Positions 1-9,036 of a DNA stretch of 64,000 nucleotides are shown piece after piece (position 1 is the first letter of the stretch; every line of letters starts with the position of its first letter). Location: contig CAZDQL010000001.1 in assembly GCA_964507325.1 (NCBI GenBank), positions 91,227 to 155,226 of the forward strand, in the 5' to 3' direction. Both the position numbers and the translations under genes were made by a program. This DNA comes from CAZDQL01 sp964507325. Lineage in GTDB: Bacteria > Planctomycetota > UBA1135 > GCA-002686595. The notes beneath the pieces are model-generated. The model did not search any database. It saw only the letters and a program-made list of their open reading frames with translations, and was not told the DNA's origin.

Positions 1-728
1 TGGGTTGGGGGTGCGATCGAGAGGACCGGGGAACCGTTCGGGTCGGGGGCAAGGGTGAGCCGCAGGTGGGCCGACCCTCCGCATGCTTGGGCGGCGCACC
101 GCACGCGCCGCGAGTCCTCCTTCCCCAGGACGAGGTGCAGGCCGCGCCTCAGTTCGGGGGTGAGCTGGTCGAAGGGGGAGGGGCCGAGCTCGATCCAGAC
201 CGAGCGCGAGGGCCCGTGGGCCTTCAAGAAGGCCTCGAAGCCCTCGTTCGTGGTCGGGGTGCGGCTGGGAAGCCCGTCCTTCGTGGGCAAGTGCACGCTG
301 CGCACCCGCTCGCACCCGTCGCGCAAGGAGCGCTGCAGCACCACCAGGCCGGCGCCGCTCCCAGCGAGCCAGATGGCGATGGGATCGCGGCGCAGGGTGG
401 GATCTATGGCGAGGTCGAGCTCCACGTCGCCGACCGCGCCCACCAGCGCGTCGATGTCCGGCGGCCGATCCTCCGGCGTGTCCGGGTCGGGAGCGGGAGT
501 CGGCTCCGGCGGCGGGCCCTCTCCCGTGCGGGACGGCTCGGAGGGCAGGGGCACCTCGATCGGCACGTCGATCGGCGCGGGCGGGACCGGCTCCCGGGCC
601 GCGGCACTGACGTCGATCGGCGGGGGATCGTCGTTCGCCCGCGTGTTCCCGGCGGGGCCGAGCTGGATCGCGAGCTCGGTCGCGAACAGGGTCGCGCCGG
701 CGGTGAGAAGGGCGGTGAAGGTCTTCAT
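1..728 (-). CDS. Exported protein of unknown function, C-terminus beyond window edge
   Basis: The frame is open from an ATG at 728 to the window edge (242 codons, no stop), so the C-terminus is missing. A good ribosome binding site (AGAGGAG) lies just upstream. The N-terminus (MKTFTALLTAGATLFATELA) is a hydrophobic signal or anchor. It is followed by a Pro/Glu/Asp-rich linker (about residues 35-90) with repeated P-I-D-V/P-I-E-V units, and then by a globular part beginning near DIDALVGAVGDVELDL. I do not recognise the family. The start lies 30 bp behind the stop of the coiled-coil protein upstream, so the two are probably co-transcribed. The proline-rich spacer after a membrane anchor suggests an envelope-spanning role, but this is inference only. 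Confidence 0.7.
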   Translation of the reverse strand, partial: MKTFTALLTAGATLFATELAIQLGPAGNTRANDDPPPIDVSAAAREPVPPAPIDVPIEVPLPSEPSRTGEGPPPEPTPAPDPDTPEDRPPDIDALVGAVGDVELDLAIDPTLRRDPIAIWLAGSGAGLVVLQRSLRDGCERVRSVHLPTKDGLPSRTPTTNEGFEAFLKAHGPSRSVWIELGPSPFDQLTPELRRGLHLVLGKEDSRRVRCAAQACGGSAHLRLTLAPDPNGSPVLSIAPPT

Positions 729-758
729 CTTCGGTCTCCTCTGGGAGGCTCGAGAGCC

Positions 759-1751
759 CTAGCGGTCCCCCTTGGCGACCGGTCCCTCGGTGGCCGGCTC
801 GGCGAGAAGGCCGGCGACCCAGGTGTCGAGGGAGGTAGGAGCGGTCTCGTCGAGGGGCGGGGCGTCCCGCTCGGTGTCGCTGAAGAGGTCGCCGAGGATG
901 CGCCGCATGTCGTCACGCCCGCTGGCGAGGCGCCCCGCGCGAGCGTCGATCCCCGCCAGACGGCCGCCGGCCTCGGCGATCTCCCCGCGGCGCATGCGCG
1001 CCTCCAGGTCGGCGCCGAGCAGGTTGAGCTCCATGCTCATCCCGTCCGCCTCGGCCCAGAGCTCGATGGCGCGCGCCCGCTGGCGGCCGAGGAGCGCCAG
1101 GTCGGCGTCTTGGCTCTCGCGCCGCAGCTTGAGCTTCTGGCGCTCCAGCTCGGCTCGGCGCCGGGCGCTGGTGACGCGGGTCGCGTTCTCGAAGCGTTCG
1201 AGGAGCTGCGTCTCTTCCGCGCGGTCGATTCCCTCCCCGGAGCTCTGGGCCTCCCTGGCGTAGGTGGCCGCCTCGCGCTCGATCTTGGCGAGCTCCTCGG
1301 AGCGCCCGTCGATCTGCCGCTGGACACCCGTGAGCTCCTTGTCGAGCCCCGTCAGCACGTTGAGGGCCTGGGCGGAGTCCGCCTTGATCGTCTCGCCGAG
1401 TGCCTCCCACTGTCCCGCCAGCGCGTCCGCGCGCTGCTCGAGGTCGCGGGTCCCCCGCGAGGCGATCAGGACCAGGTGGGCGAACGCCTCGGGGGTGGAG
1501 TCTTCGTTGTAGCGCTCGGTGGCTTCCTTGATCTCGCCCACGCGGTCCTCGAAGGCGTTGAGCAGGCCGACGTAGGCCTCGTCGACCAGACCAAACTGGC
1601 GCTGGGTCTCGTCGAGGTCGACCACCCAGCGTTCGGCGGCGGGATCGACGCCGCGCCCCTGGACGGGGCGGACGCGCTCGGAGGCCTCCTGGGCGGCGGC
1701 GGCGACGGTGAGGGTGAAGAGGGTGAAGAGAATGGGGATGAGAGTGCGCAT
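759..1751 (-). CDS. Secreted/periplasmic coiled-coil protein, function unknown
   Basis: This is a 330-residue protein with a clear Sec signal peptide (MRTLIPILFTLFTLTVAAAAQ, cleavage after AAA or AAQ). The ATG at 1751 was preferred over the longer open frame because the extra 66 codons look non-coding and precede the signal peptide. Residues from about 45 to 290 are rich in Glu, Arg, Leu and Ala in heptad-like spacing, predicting long coiled coils. No catalytic motif is visible. The C-terminus is acidic and proline-containing. It is followed after 30 bp by another exported protein on the same strand, suggesting an envelope-related operon. No family name can be given from sequence alone. Confidence 0.7.
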   Translation of the reverse strand: MRTLIPILFTLFTLTVAAAAQEASERVRPVQGRGVDPAAERWVVDLDETQRQFGLVDEAYVGLLNAFEDRVGEIKEATERYNEDSTPEAFAHLVLIASRGTRDLEQRADALAGQWEALGETIKADSAQALNVLTGLDKELTGVQRQIDGRSEELAKIEREAATYAREAQSSGEGIDRAEETQLLERFENATRVTSARRRAELERQKLKLRRESQDADLALLGRQRARAIELWAEADGMSMELNLLGADLEARMRRGEIAEAGGRLAGIDARAGRLASGRDDMRRILGDLFSDTERDAPPLDETAPTSLDTWVAGLLAEPATEGPVAKGDR

Positions 1752-1980
1752 GGGATGGGCCTTGTCTGGGAAGAGTGGCTTCGGGGTACTAGACGCGTGG
1801 GCCGGCGCGCATCCGTCGCAGTCGGTCCAAGCTGTCGGCGGGCCTTCCCGCCGCTTCTGAAGGGATGAACGTGCGGGCCTGAGGGAGCTGTCGTCCTGGG
1901 TCGATTTCCCCTCCGCAGCGAGCGCTGAGGGGGGCGCTACAATCGCCACTGCCGCGGCCGAGTTCTTCGACGGGGATCCG

Positions 1981-4005
1981 ATGGCGACGTACCACCTCTA
2001 CATCGACGAGACGACCACCGGCGCGATGAAGGTCGTCGGGGGCGTGTGCCTGAAGGGGAAGGGTCACCCCTTCCGAGAGGTCATGCAGGAGGCCTGGGCA
2101 CGCGAGCTCTGGGAGTGGCCCCATGCGAAGGACCTCGGCCGGAAGAGGCACGCCAAGGGGAAGGCGGGAGCTGCCCGCGAGGTCCTGAGGGAGATGGCGG
2201 CTGGTGCCCTCAGGAAGAGGGCGCGCTTCTTCGCGGTCGCGGTGCCCCAATCGAGTGACAGATCCAACGGCGACTACCTTCCCGCCGACGTCGGTCTCAT
2301 CGGCGCGGTGACTCGGGGAATCGGAATGAACGGCGGGGACGAGCTGCTCGTCCACTCCGAACAGCGCGACCATCTCGACACCCCCGAGAAGATGGGTCAG
2401 TACTTCGATTCCATCTGGCGGACCGCTGTCCTCGGAGTCGACTCGGCCGAGATCCCGGTGCTCGGACGGGCGAAGGGCGCCAAGGGGCGCGCGCAGGCCG
2501 AATTCGGCCACGGCCTCGTCGACCACTTCCTGTGCGCCCTACGCGCGAGTCTGGCCGCAGCCGTGGAGGACGACCTTCGGACCGCTCGCAAGATCGCCAA
2601 GGGCCTCGGGTTCAAACACGACCCCGAGTTGACGGTTCTGGGATCCGGCTCCAGCTCCGGCGAGGCCGCCGCCGCGTTCGTGGGCATCACCCTCGGCGAT
2701 CTCACCCAGATCCGGTGGATCCCAATGCTCCGTCAAATCCCTGCGCGTCACTACCCAGGTGTCCTCGAGAGGGCTGCGGGCTGGGATCCGCGCCGACGCC
2801 GAGAGCTCCTGAGGGGGCTGATGGAGGAGGTGGAACCCCTGATCCTCCGCCCGGCCCTCGCGGGCGAGCAGGGCGTCTCCTTCGAGTCCCTGGTCGCCTT
2901 GATGAAGGCGGTGCGGGATCACTTCGTGGTCCAGCCTGCGCAGCCGGTGGACGGGCGCTTCCAACGCGAGATCGATCTGCTCTTGGCCAAGTCCCTCACC
3001 CACGACGGTCGCGCGCGGGAGGCGTACGAGATCCTCGAAGAGCGGATCCTGGTTCCGGACCTGGCCGCCGAGATCCGATCGCGGGACGAGCTGGAGCGAC
3101 ACCTCCAGGTCCTGCGGGCTCAGGTCGTCGCGGCTACGGATCGTCGCAAGTACGGTGAGGCCCGGGGGCTGATCGAGCGAGCTGGGGAGCTGATCGAGGA
3201 GAAGCTCGGCGCCTTCGATGTCGAGCCGGAAAAGGGGGCGCTCCTGGGATGCGATGGACAACTCCTCGTCCTGCAGGGCAGATCGAAGGAGGCACTCGAC
3301 CACGCGATCTTCGTCAGGCAGGCAGCTCATTTCGAAGCGGAGGCCGATCTGTCCTACGCCTGGAGTTGGGAGCTGGCCGCCCGCGGGCGCGCCGGTCGGC
3401 CCTTCAGTCCGCCTCCTCCGTGGATGGAGGAGCTCCCCTCCGCGATCGAGGGAGTCTGCGATTCCCCGGTGGGCTGGCGAGCCTTCCTCCTCTGGGGTCT
3501 GGCCGAGTACTTCCGCACCCAGTCCTCCGCGGGCGAGCTCCTGTCTGGGCTGTGCGGGCTGGTGGACGAGGTCTGCGACCGCCTGATGACGCGCAAGAAG
3601 CCCGCGACCCGCCCTGAGTACCTGGCGCCGCTGATCCTGCGCGCGCACGCCTGTCGCCTCGCCGGGGACCCGACCACCCGGAACGAAGCGGAGCGACGCT
3701 TCGCCAGGGCTCACCGCTGGCTTCCAATCGCGTCGGGCGACCTCCTGTCGGACCCGCTCCCGCGAGCGGCGTTGCGCACCCTCTCGGCCTGGGCCCACTC
3801 GCTCGGTGTCGACGGCAAGAAGATCCAGTCCGAGCTGGCCGCGGCGAGCAAGAAGGCGGACACCACCCTTGGTGAGCTCGGCACCAACGCCCCCTCGGAT
3901 CCCTCGCTGCGCAACATCCACGAGTACCTGACCCGCTTCCGCGTCGCCACCACGGTCCGGACCCCCGAGGCGTTCCAGGCGGTGCTCGACATGGGCGAGT
4001 ACTGA
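1981..4005 (+). CDS. DUF3800-like N-terminal domain fused to a large helical C-terminal region
   Basis: This 674-residue protein begins MATYHLYIDETTTGAMKVVG. That resembles the YIDESG start of DUF3800 proteins, an RNase H-like family of mostly unknown function often found in accessory or defence regions. Also DUF3800-like are HAKDLGRKRH near residue 50 and an acidic/histidine patch (HGLVDHFLCALRA) near residue 175. Residues from about 290 to 670 are alpha-helical, Glu/Leu/Ala/Arg-rich and TPR-like by eye, and I recognise no named domain there. The start is fixed by the conserved N-terminus. The gene stands alone between an oppositely oriented exported protein and recN. The DUF3800 assignment rests on few motifs and should be treated as probable, not certain. 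Confidence 0.65.
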   Translation: MATYHLYIDETTTGAMKVVGGVCLKGKGHPFREVMQEAWARELWEWPHAKDLGRKRHAKGKAGAAREVLREMAAGALRKRARFFAVAVPQSSDRSNGDYLPADVGLIGAVTRGIGMNGGDELLVHSEQRDHLDTPEKMGQYFDSIWRTAVLGVDSAEIPVLGRAKGAKGRAQAEFGHGLVDHFLCALRASLAAAVEDDLRTARKIAKGLGFKHDPELTVLGSGSSSGEAAAAFVGITLGDLTQIRWIPMLRQIPARHYPGVLERAAGWDPRRRRELLRGLMEEVEPLILRPALAGEQGVSFESLVALMKAVRDHFVVQPAQPVDGRFQREIDLLLAKSLTHDGRAREAYEILEERILVPDLAAEIRSRDELERHLQVLRAQVVAATDRRKYGEARGLIERAGELIEEKLGAFDVEPEKGALLGCDGQLLVLQGRSKEALDHAIFVRQAAHFEAEADLSYAWSWELAARGRAGRPFSPPPPWMEELPSAIEGVCDSPVGWRAFLLWGLAEYFRTQSSAGELLSGLCGLVDEVCDRLMTRKKPATRPEYLAPLILRAHACRLAGDPTTRNEAERRFARAHRWLPIASGDLLSDPLPRAALRTLSAWAHSLGVDGKKIQSELAAASKKADTTLGELGTNAPSDPSLRNIHEYLTRFRVATTVRTPEAFQAVLDMGEY

Positions 4006-4058
4006 CCCCGGATCCCCCCGCCTTGAAACCCCACGCCCCGCCGTGGGATCCTTTCTAC

Positions 4059-5798
4059 ATGCTGGTCGAGCTGGCGATCCGGGACCTGGCGCTGATCGAG
4101 CGGGCGGAGCTCGCCTTCGGGCCCGGTCTCAACGTCATCACCGGGGAGACGGGGGCGGGGAAGAGCCTCCTCATCGGCGCCCTCGAGCTGCTCTACGGCC
4201 GCCGCGGGCGCTCCGGGATCGTGCGTCAGGGCGCCTCGCAGGCGCGGGTCGAGGGGCGCTTCCTCCTGCCGCTGGACGACTACGGCGCGCGGGTCGCCGG
4301 GTGGCTCCGGGAGCACCTGCCCCAGGTGCTCGAGGACCTGGAGGAGGAGGCGGGTGGCTCCGACCTGGAGCTGATCCTGACCCGCACCGTGGGCCGCGAC
4401 GGCCGCGGGCGCGCCCACGTCAACCACCGGCCGGTCACCCAGCGCATCCTGCGCGAGCTGGCGGCCCAGCTGGTGGAGGTCCACGGCCAGCACGACCACC
4501 AAAAACTCTTCGACTGCGGGGAGCAGCGCCAACTCCTCGACACCTTCGGTGGCCTCGAGGACGCGCTCGCCGGGTACCGCGAGCGCCGGGGACGCTGGCT
4601 CGAGCTCGCCGGTGAGCTCGAGGAGTTCGCCGAGGGGGAGGCGGAGCGGCTCCAGCGCCTCGACCTGGTGCGCCTGCAAGCCGCCGAGCTGGCCGCCGCC
4701 GCGCCCGATTCGGGGGAGCACGATGCACTCCTCGGCGAACGCCAGCTCCTGCGCCACGCCGCCGAGCTGGGCGGACGGTTGGGTGCCCTCCTGCAAGAGC
4801 TCAGCGAGGGGGAAGGCGCCGCCCTCGACGCCGTGCGTCGCGCCGAACGGGAGCTCGAGGAGTGGGAGGAGCGCGTCGCCGAGCTCGCTCCCCCCGCCGC
4901 CTCCCTGCGCGAGGCCTGCGCCCACCTGGAGGAGGCGGTCTCCGCCCTGCTCTCCTTCGTCGACGGCGTCGAGGCGGACCCCGCGCGCCTCGAGGTGGTC
5001 GAGGATCGGCTGGGGGAGCTCGAGCGCCTGGCGCGCAAGTACCACACCGACGTGGCGGGCCTGGCGGAGCGCCACGCCGCACTCGACGCGGAGCTGGAGG
5101 GCCTCGAGGGAGACGGGCGCGACCGCGGAGCCCTCGAGGAGGCCACCGCCAAGGCACTGCGCTCGGTCGAGCAGGCCGCGGGTCGGCTCGGCAAGGCGCG
5201 CAAGCGCTCCGCCGCCAAGCTCTCCCGCGCGGTTGCCGAGGGGCTCGGGGACCTGGGGCTCGAGCACGCCGGTTTCGAGGTGGCGCTCCCGCCCGCCGGA
5301 TCCGACGAGGAGGGGCTCGACGCGGAGCGCCGGCGCCTGGGAGTGGAGGGCGCCGAGACGGTGGAGTTCCTCCTGGCCGCCAACCGCGGAGAGGCGGTCC
5401 AACCCCTGCGTCAGGTCGCCTCCGGCGGCGAGGCGGCGCGCATCCTGCTCGCCCTGCGGGGGGCCCTCGCCGTGCGCCAGTCGACCCCCACCCTGGTCTT
5501 CGACGAGATCGACGCCGGGGTCGGCGGCCGCCTCGGCCCGCGGGTCGGCCGGCATCTGGGCGCCCTCGGGCGCCACCACCAGGTCCTCTGCGTGACCCAC
5601 CTCCCCGCCATCGCCGCCGCCGCCAGCGCGCACCTGCGGGTGACGAAGGAGGTCGCCGGGGGGCGCACCCGCACCTCGGTGGCCCAGCTCGAGGGGGAGG
5701 AGCGGGTCGGGGAGATCGCCGACATGATCGCCGGAGGCAAGGGGCAGGCCACCGCCCGGGCCGAGGCGCAGCGTTTGCTGGAGGAGAGCCCGAGGTAG
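4059..5798 (+). CDS. recN: DNA repair protein RecN
   Basis: RecN is an SMC-like ATPase that acts at double-strand breaks with RecA. The 579-residue product shows Walker A GETGAGKS near residue 30, the conserved VEVHGQHDHQKL segment near 145, a long Arg/Glu/Leu coiled-coil middle, the ABC signature ASGGEAARILLALRGAL, Walker B TLVFDEIDAGVGGR, and the His switch THLPAIAA. Length is normal for the family. I chose ATG 4059 (MLVELAIRDLALIERAEL) because RecN proteins begin at this hydrophobic strand. An upstream TTG in frame at 4023 would add 12 unconserved residues. Expression is probably independent of the preceding DUF3800-like gene, which lies 53 bp away. Confidence 0.96.
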   Translation: MLVELAIRDLALIERAELAFGPGLNVITGETGAGKSLLIGALELLYGRRGRSGIVRQGASQARVEGRFLLPLDDYGARVAGWLREHLPQVLEDLEEEAGGSDLELILTRTVGRDGRGRAHVNHRPVTQRILRELAAQLVEVHGQHDHQKLFDCGEQRQLLDTFGGLEDALAGYRERRGRWLELAGELEEFAEGEAERLQRLDLVRLQAAELAAAAPDSGEHDALLGERQLLRHAAELGGRLGALLQELSEGEGAALDAVRRAERELEEWEERVAELAPPAASLREACAHLEEAVSALLSFVDGVEADPARLEVVEDRLGELERLARKYHTDVAGLAERHAALDAELEGLEGDGRDRGALEEATAKALRSVEQAAGRLGKARKRSAAKLSRAVAEGLGDLGLEHAGFEVALPPAGSDEEGLDAERRRLGVEGAETVEFLLAANRGEAVQPLRQVASGGEAARILLALRGALAVRQSTPTLVFDEIDAGVGGRLGPRVGRHLGALGRHHQVLCVTHLPAIAAAASAHLRVTKEVAGGRTRTSVAQLEGEERVGEIADMIAGGKGQATARAEAQRLLEESPR

Positions 5799-5806
5799 GC
5801 CCCCCA

Positions 5807-5825
5807 CGGCTCGACGGGCGAGCCG
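5807..5825 (+). terminator. Possible hairpin terminator behind recN
   Basis: A perfect 7-bp stem (CGGCTCG / CGAGCCG) with a 5-base loop begins 8 bases after the recN stop. There is no T-run, so Rho-independent function is uncertain in this GC-rich genome. Confidence 0.35.
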
Positions 5826-5862
5826 CCGGTGGGCTACTCTCTCTGCCTTCGGCCCACCCCCC

Positions 5863-6840
5863 ATGAGTCTCACCGAACCCCTCCGCTTCCTCCCCCAACC
5901 CCTGCCCAAGGTCTGGGGGGGCCGGCGCCTGGACTCGATCCTCCCCGGCGGTCTGGGGGTCGACGGACCGGTGGGGGAGGTGTGGGAGCTCGCCGATCGC
6001 GAGGGAGCGATCTCCGAGGTGGCGCACGGCACCTACGCCGGCCGCAACCTGGCGGGGCTGATGCTCTCCGAGCGCGAGTCCCTCCTGGGTGAGGTCGCGC
6101 CTTCGGAGGACGGGCGCTTCCCGCTCCTGATCAAGTACCTCGACGCCGACCAGCCCCTCTCCGTCCAGGTCCACCCCGACGCCAAGACGGCGCGGCGCCT
6201 GGGTGGCGAGGCGAAGGACGAGTGCTGGTACGTCCTGGCGGCCGAGCCGGGCGCGGTGATCTACGTCGGGCTGAAGCCCGGGGTCGACGCGGCCGAGTTC
6301 GCGTCCAATGTCGCGAGCCACCATCTGCTCGACCTGCTCCAGCAGTTCGAGGTGCGCGCCGGTGACTTCATCTCGCTGCCCGCCGGCACGATCCACTCCC
6401 TGGGGGCGGGGGTGACCCTGGTCGAGGTGCAGGAGAACGCGGACACCACCTACCGCCTCTTCGACTGGGACCGTCCGGGGCTCGACGGGGAGCCGCGGGA
6501 GCTGCACCTCGAGGAGGGGCTGCAGGCGATCGACTACGAGCGGCCGACCTCCGAGCCCGTGCGTGCCGTCTTCGAAGGTGGGGTCAACTCCGCCGCGCCG
6601 CTAGTCGACGGTCCGCGCTTCGGGGTCGACCTCCTGCGCCTGCACGAGCCCGAGGCCCACGACAACCAGGGGCGCCCTTGGGCCTACGTGGTTCTCGCCG
6701 GCCGCGGGAGCCTGGCCACCGAGGCGGGGAGCTGGCGCATCCGCCGGGGCGAGACCTGGCTCCTGCCCGCGACCGTGGGGGCACACCGTTTCGAGGCCGC
6801 CGACGGCGAGCTCGAGGTCCTGCGCGTGGAAGGGCGCTGA
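5863..6840 (+). CDS. manA: Mannose-6-phosphate isomerase, class I (ManA-type)
   Basis: It interconverts mannose 6-phosphate and fructose 6-phosphate in the cytoplasm, linking glycolysis to mannose-containing glycans. The 325-residue protein has the short-form cupin pattern: LPKVWGG near residue 15, QPLSVQVHPD near 98 (metal-binding His), KDECWYVL near 118, SLPAGTIHSLGAGVTLVEVQ near 175 with further metal ligands, and TTYRLFDWDR. A second cupin-like half follows, containing WAYVVLAGRGSL. Length fits the Bacillus-type ManA. The product is followed within 3 bp by the pseudouridine synthase gene, so the two are likely co-transcribed. Specificity for mannose is inferred from the family. Confidence 0.9.
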   Translation: MSLTEPLRFLPQPLPKVWGGRRLDSILPGGLGVDGPVGEVWELADREGAISEVAHGTYAGRNLAGLMLSERESLLGEVAPSEDGRFPLLIKYLDADQPLSVQVHPDAKTARRLGGEAKDECWYVLAAEPGAVIYVGLKPGVDAAEFASNVASHHLLDLLQQFEVRAGDFISLPAGTIHSLGAGVTLVEVQENADTTYRLFDWDRPGLDGEPRELHLEEGLQAIDYERPTSEPVRAVFEGGVNSAAPLVDGPRFGVDLLRLHEPEAHDNQGRPWAYVVLAGRGSLATEAGSWRIRRGETWLLPATVGAHRFEAADGELEVLRVEGR

Positions 6841-6842
6841 AC

Positions 6843-7757
6843 GTGGCTGCCAAGGGCCAACGCAAGCGGAAGGGGGCCAAGGCGGCCTCCCCGGCGCGCA
6901 AGCGTCCGCGCAAGGTCAGCGGACGCCGACTGCCGGCGCGCACCTCCTCGGCGCGCGCCGCCAAGGAGGGCTCCGGCGAGGTGCGACTGAACAAGTTCCT
7001 GGCGGACTGCGGAGTCGCCTCGCGACGCGCCTGCGACGAGCTGATCGCCGCCGGCAAGGTCACCGTGGACGGCGCGCCGATCACGGAGCTGGGCAGCAAG
7101 GTGGATCCCGCGCGCCAGGTGGTCGAGGTGGACGGTTACGTCCTGCGTCCCGAGGACACCACGCGGCGCTACTACCTCCTGAACAAGCCCCCCGGGGTGG
7201 TCTGCACCAACGAGCGCCGTGAGACGCGCCCGCGGGCGATCGATCTGATCACCGATCGCCACAAGGGGCGCATCTACACCGTCGGCCGCCTCGACGAGGA
7301 GAGCACCGGCCTGATCCTGCTCACCAACGACGGCGAGTTCGCCCAGCGCGTCGCCCACCCGCGCTATGGCGTGCCGAAGACCTACCGCATCCGCGTGCAG
7401 GGGCGCATCCCCGACGAGGCGCTGAAGAAGGTGCGGCAAGGGGTGCACCTCTCGGAGGGGAAGACCGCCGGGGCGCGCATCCTGGTGCGGCGGCGCTCGC
7501 CGAAGTTCAGCCTGCTCGACGTCACCTTGCGCGAGGGGAAGAACCGCGAAGTGCGACGCGTCTTCGCCCGCGTCGGCTACAAGGTGCTCTCGCTCGAACG
7601 CACGCACCTGGGACCCCTGGGGCGGCGCGGACTCAAGGCGGGCAAGTGGCGCGCCCTGTCGCGGGAGGAGGTCGAAGCGCTGCTCGCGCTGGCGAAAGAG
7701 GGGCGCTCCCCCCGCTCGAAGGGCGCTCCCAGCCCGCGCAAGAAGAGGAAACGCTGA
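6843..7757 (+). CDS. rluB: 16S/23S rRNA pseudouridine synthase, RsuA/RluB family
   Basis: The product isomerises a specific uridine in ribosomal RNA. It has 304 residues if the GTG at 6843 is used, which lies 2 bases behind the manA stop and is preceded by GAAGGG. The N-terminal 45 residues are Lys/Arg-rich. An S4 RNA-binding domain follows (VRLNKFLADCGVASRRACDELI, about residues 47-105), then the catalytic domain with GRLDEESTGLILLTNDGE carrying the catalytic Asp, and NREVRRVF near the C-terminus. The C-terminal tail is again basic. RluB and RsuA cannot be separated reliably by eye; the long basic tails and S4 placement favour RluB-like. Confidence 0.88.
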   Translation: MAAKGQRKRKGAKAASPARKRPRKVSGRRLPARTSSARAAKEGSGEVRLNKFLADCGVASRRACDELIAAGKVTVDGAPITELGSKVDPARQVVEVDGYVLRPEDTTRRYYLLNKPPGVVCTNERRETRPRAIDLITDRHKGRIYTVGRLDEESTGLILLTNDGEFAQRVAHPRYGVPKTYRIRVQGRIPDEALKKVRQGVHLSEGKTAGARILVRRRSPKFSLLDVTLREGKNREVRRVFARVGYKVLSLERTHLGPLGRRGLKAGKWRALSREEVEALLALAKEGRSPRSKGAPSPRKKRKR

Positions 7758-7761
7758 CGCG

Positions 7762-9036
7762 ATGACGCTCGCCGCCACCCTCTCCGGGGCCGCCATCCAC
7801 GAGCATAGACTGCGCAACGGTCTGCGCGTCCTGATCGCTGAGCGCCACTCCGATCCGGTGGTGGCGGTCATGCTCTGGTACGGCGTGGGCTCGCTGCACG
7901 AGGCGCCCCACGAGGCGGGGGTCAGCCACTTCCTCGAGCACATGATGTTCAAGGGCACCGCGCGCTTCGGGAAGGGCGTGGTGGACCGCATCACCACCGA
8001 GCTCGGGGGGAGCAACAACGCCTTCACCTCTTCCGACCACACCGCCTACTGGTTCGAGCTGGCCTCCGACCGCTGGGAGGCGGCCCTGGAGCTGGAGGCG
8101 GATCGGGTGCACGACCTCACCCTCGAGCCCGGGGAATTCGAGGCGGAGAAGGCGGTGGTGCTCGAGGAGCTGTCGATGGGGAACGACGACCCCTGGCGCC
8201 GCCTCTCCCGGGAGGTGCAGGCGGTACTCTTCGGCCGCCACCCCTACGCGCGACCCGTGATCGGCTACGCGGACGCCCTCGAGGGTCTGACGCGGGCGCA
8301 GATGCAGGCCTACTACCGCCGCCACTACCGCGTGGACAACGCCACCCTGGTGGTCTGCGGCGACGTGCGCCCGGGCCCGGCCTTGAAGGCGATCCGCCGC
8401 CACTTCGGTCCGCTGCCGCGCGGCGAGGCGGCCGCGCCCAGCTTCCGGCCCGAGCTGCGCGAGCCCCTCGGGGAGCGGCGCCTGGAGGTGGGGTGGGACG
8501 ACCCCGCCGCGCGCCTGTCGATCGCCTGGCCGGGGGCGACGGTGGGGACCGACGAGGACTTCGGGCTGGATCTGATCTCCGCCATCCTCACCTCCGGCCG
8601 CCTCTCGCGCCTCTACCGGCGTTTGGTCCTCGACGAGGGATTGGCCACCTTCGTCTCCACCTCCAACGACGCCCGGGTCGAGGGGGGGGGCTTCTGGCTG
8701 CAGGCGGAGACGGTGAACGGTGCCGACCCCGCGCGGCTCGAGGCGGCGGTCGACGAGGAGCTGGCGCGCCTCGCCGAGGAGACCGTCTCCCCCGCGGAGC
8801 TGAAGCGCGCCAAGCGCCTGCTCGCCGCGGGGGAGGCCTACGAGGCGGAGACGGTGACCGACCTGGCGGAGCGCATCGGCGAGTACGCCACCGACGCGGA
8901 CTGGCGCCTCCTGCTCGAGTTCGGCCGGCGCCGCGCCGCGGTCCGCCGCAGCGACGTGCGTCGGCTGGCGGCCCGGCTCCTCCAGCGCCGGCGCAGGGTG
9001 CTGGGGTGGAGCCTGCCCGAGGAGCGCCGGGGATGA
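7762..9036 (+). CDS. M16 family zinc peptidase (catalytic subunit type)
   Basis: This 424-residue protein carries the inverted zinc motif of M16 peptidases, HFLEH (His56, Glu59, His60), with the third zinc ligand expected in VVLEELSMGN near residue 135. A helical second domain around YYRRHYRVDNATLVVCGD follows, and a C-terminal M16_C region begins near AARLSIAWPG. No signal peptide is visible, so a cytoplasmic or membrane-associated site is inferred. It starts 4 bases after the pseudouridine synthase stop and overlaps the next gene by ATGA, so it is translated with an inactive M16 partner. Such pairs form heterodimers of the mitochondrial-processing-peptidase type; substrates are unknown. Confidence 0.92.
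   Translation: MTLAATLSGAAIHEHRLRNGLRVLIAERHSDPVVAVMLWYGVGSLHEAPHEAGVSHFLEHMMFKGTARFGKGVVDRITTELGGSNNAFTSSDHTAYWFELASDRWEAALELEADRVHDLTLEPGEFEAEKAVVLEELSMGNDDPWRRLSREVQAVLFGRHPYARPVIGYADALEGLTRAQMQAYYRRHYRVDNATLVVCGDVRPGPALKAIRRHFGPLPRGEAAAPSFRPELREPLGERRLEVGWDDPAARLSIAWPGATVGTDEDFGLDLISAILTSGRLSRLYRRLVLDEGLATFVSTSNDARVEGGGFWLQAETVNGADPARLEAAVDEELARLAEETVSPAELKRAKRLLAAGEAYEAETVTDLAERIGEYATDADWRLLLEFGRRRAAVRRSDVRRLAARLLQRRRRVLGWSLPEERRG

Noticed and set aside
66..1868. Long plus-strand open frame of 600 codons
   Set aside because: It is antisense to two exported proteins with clear signal peptides and RBS; its product is Gly/Arg/Leu-rich without domains.
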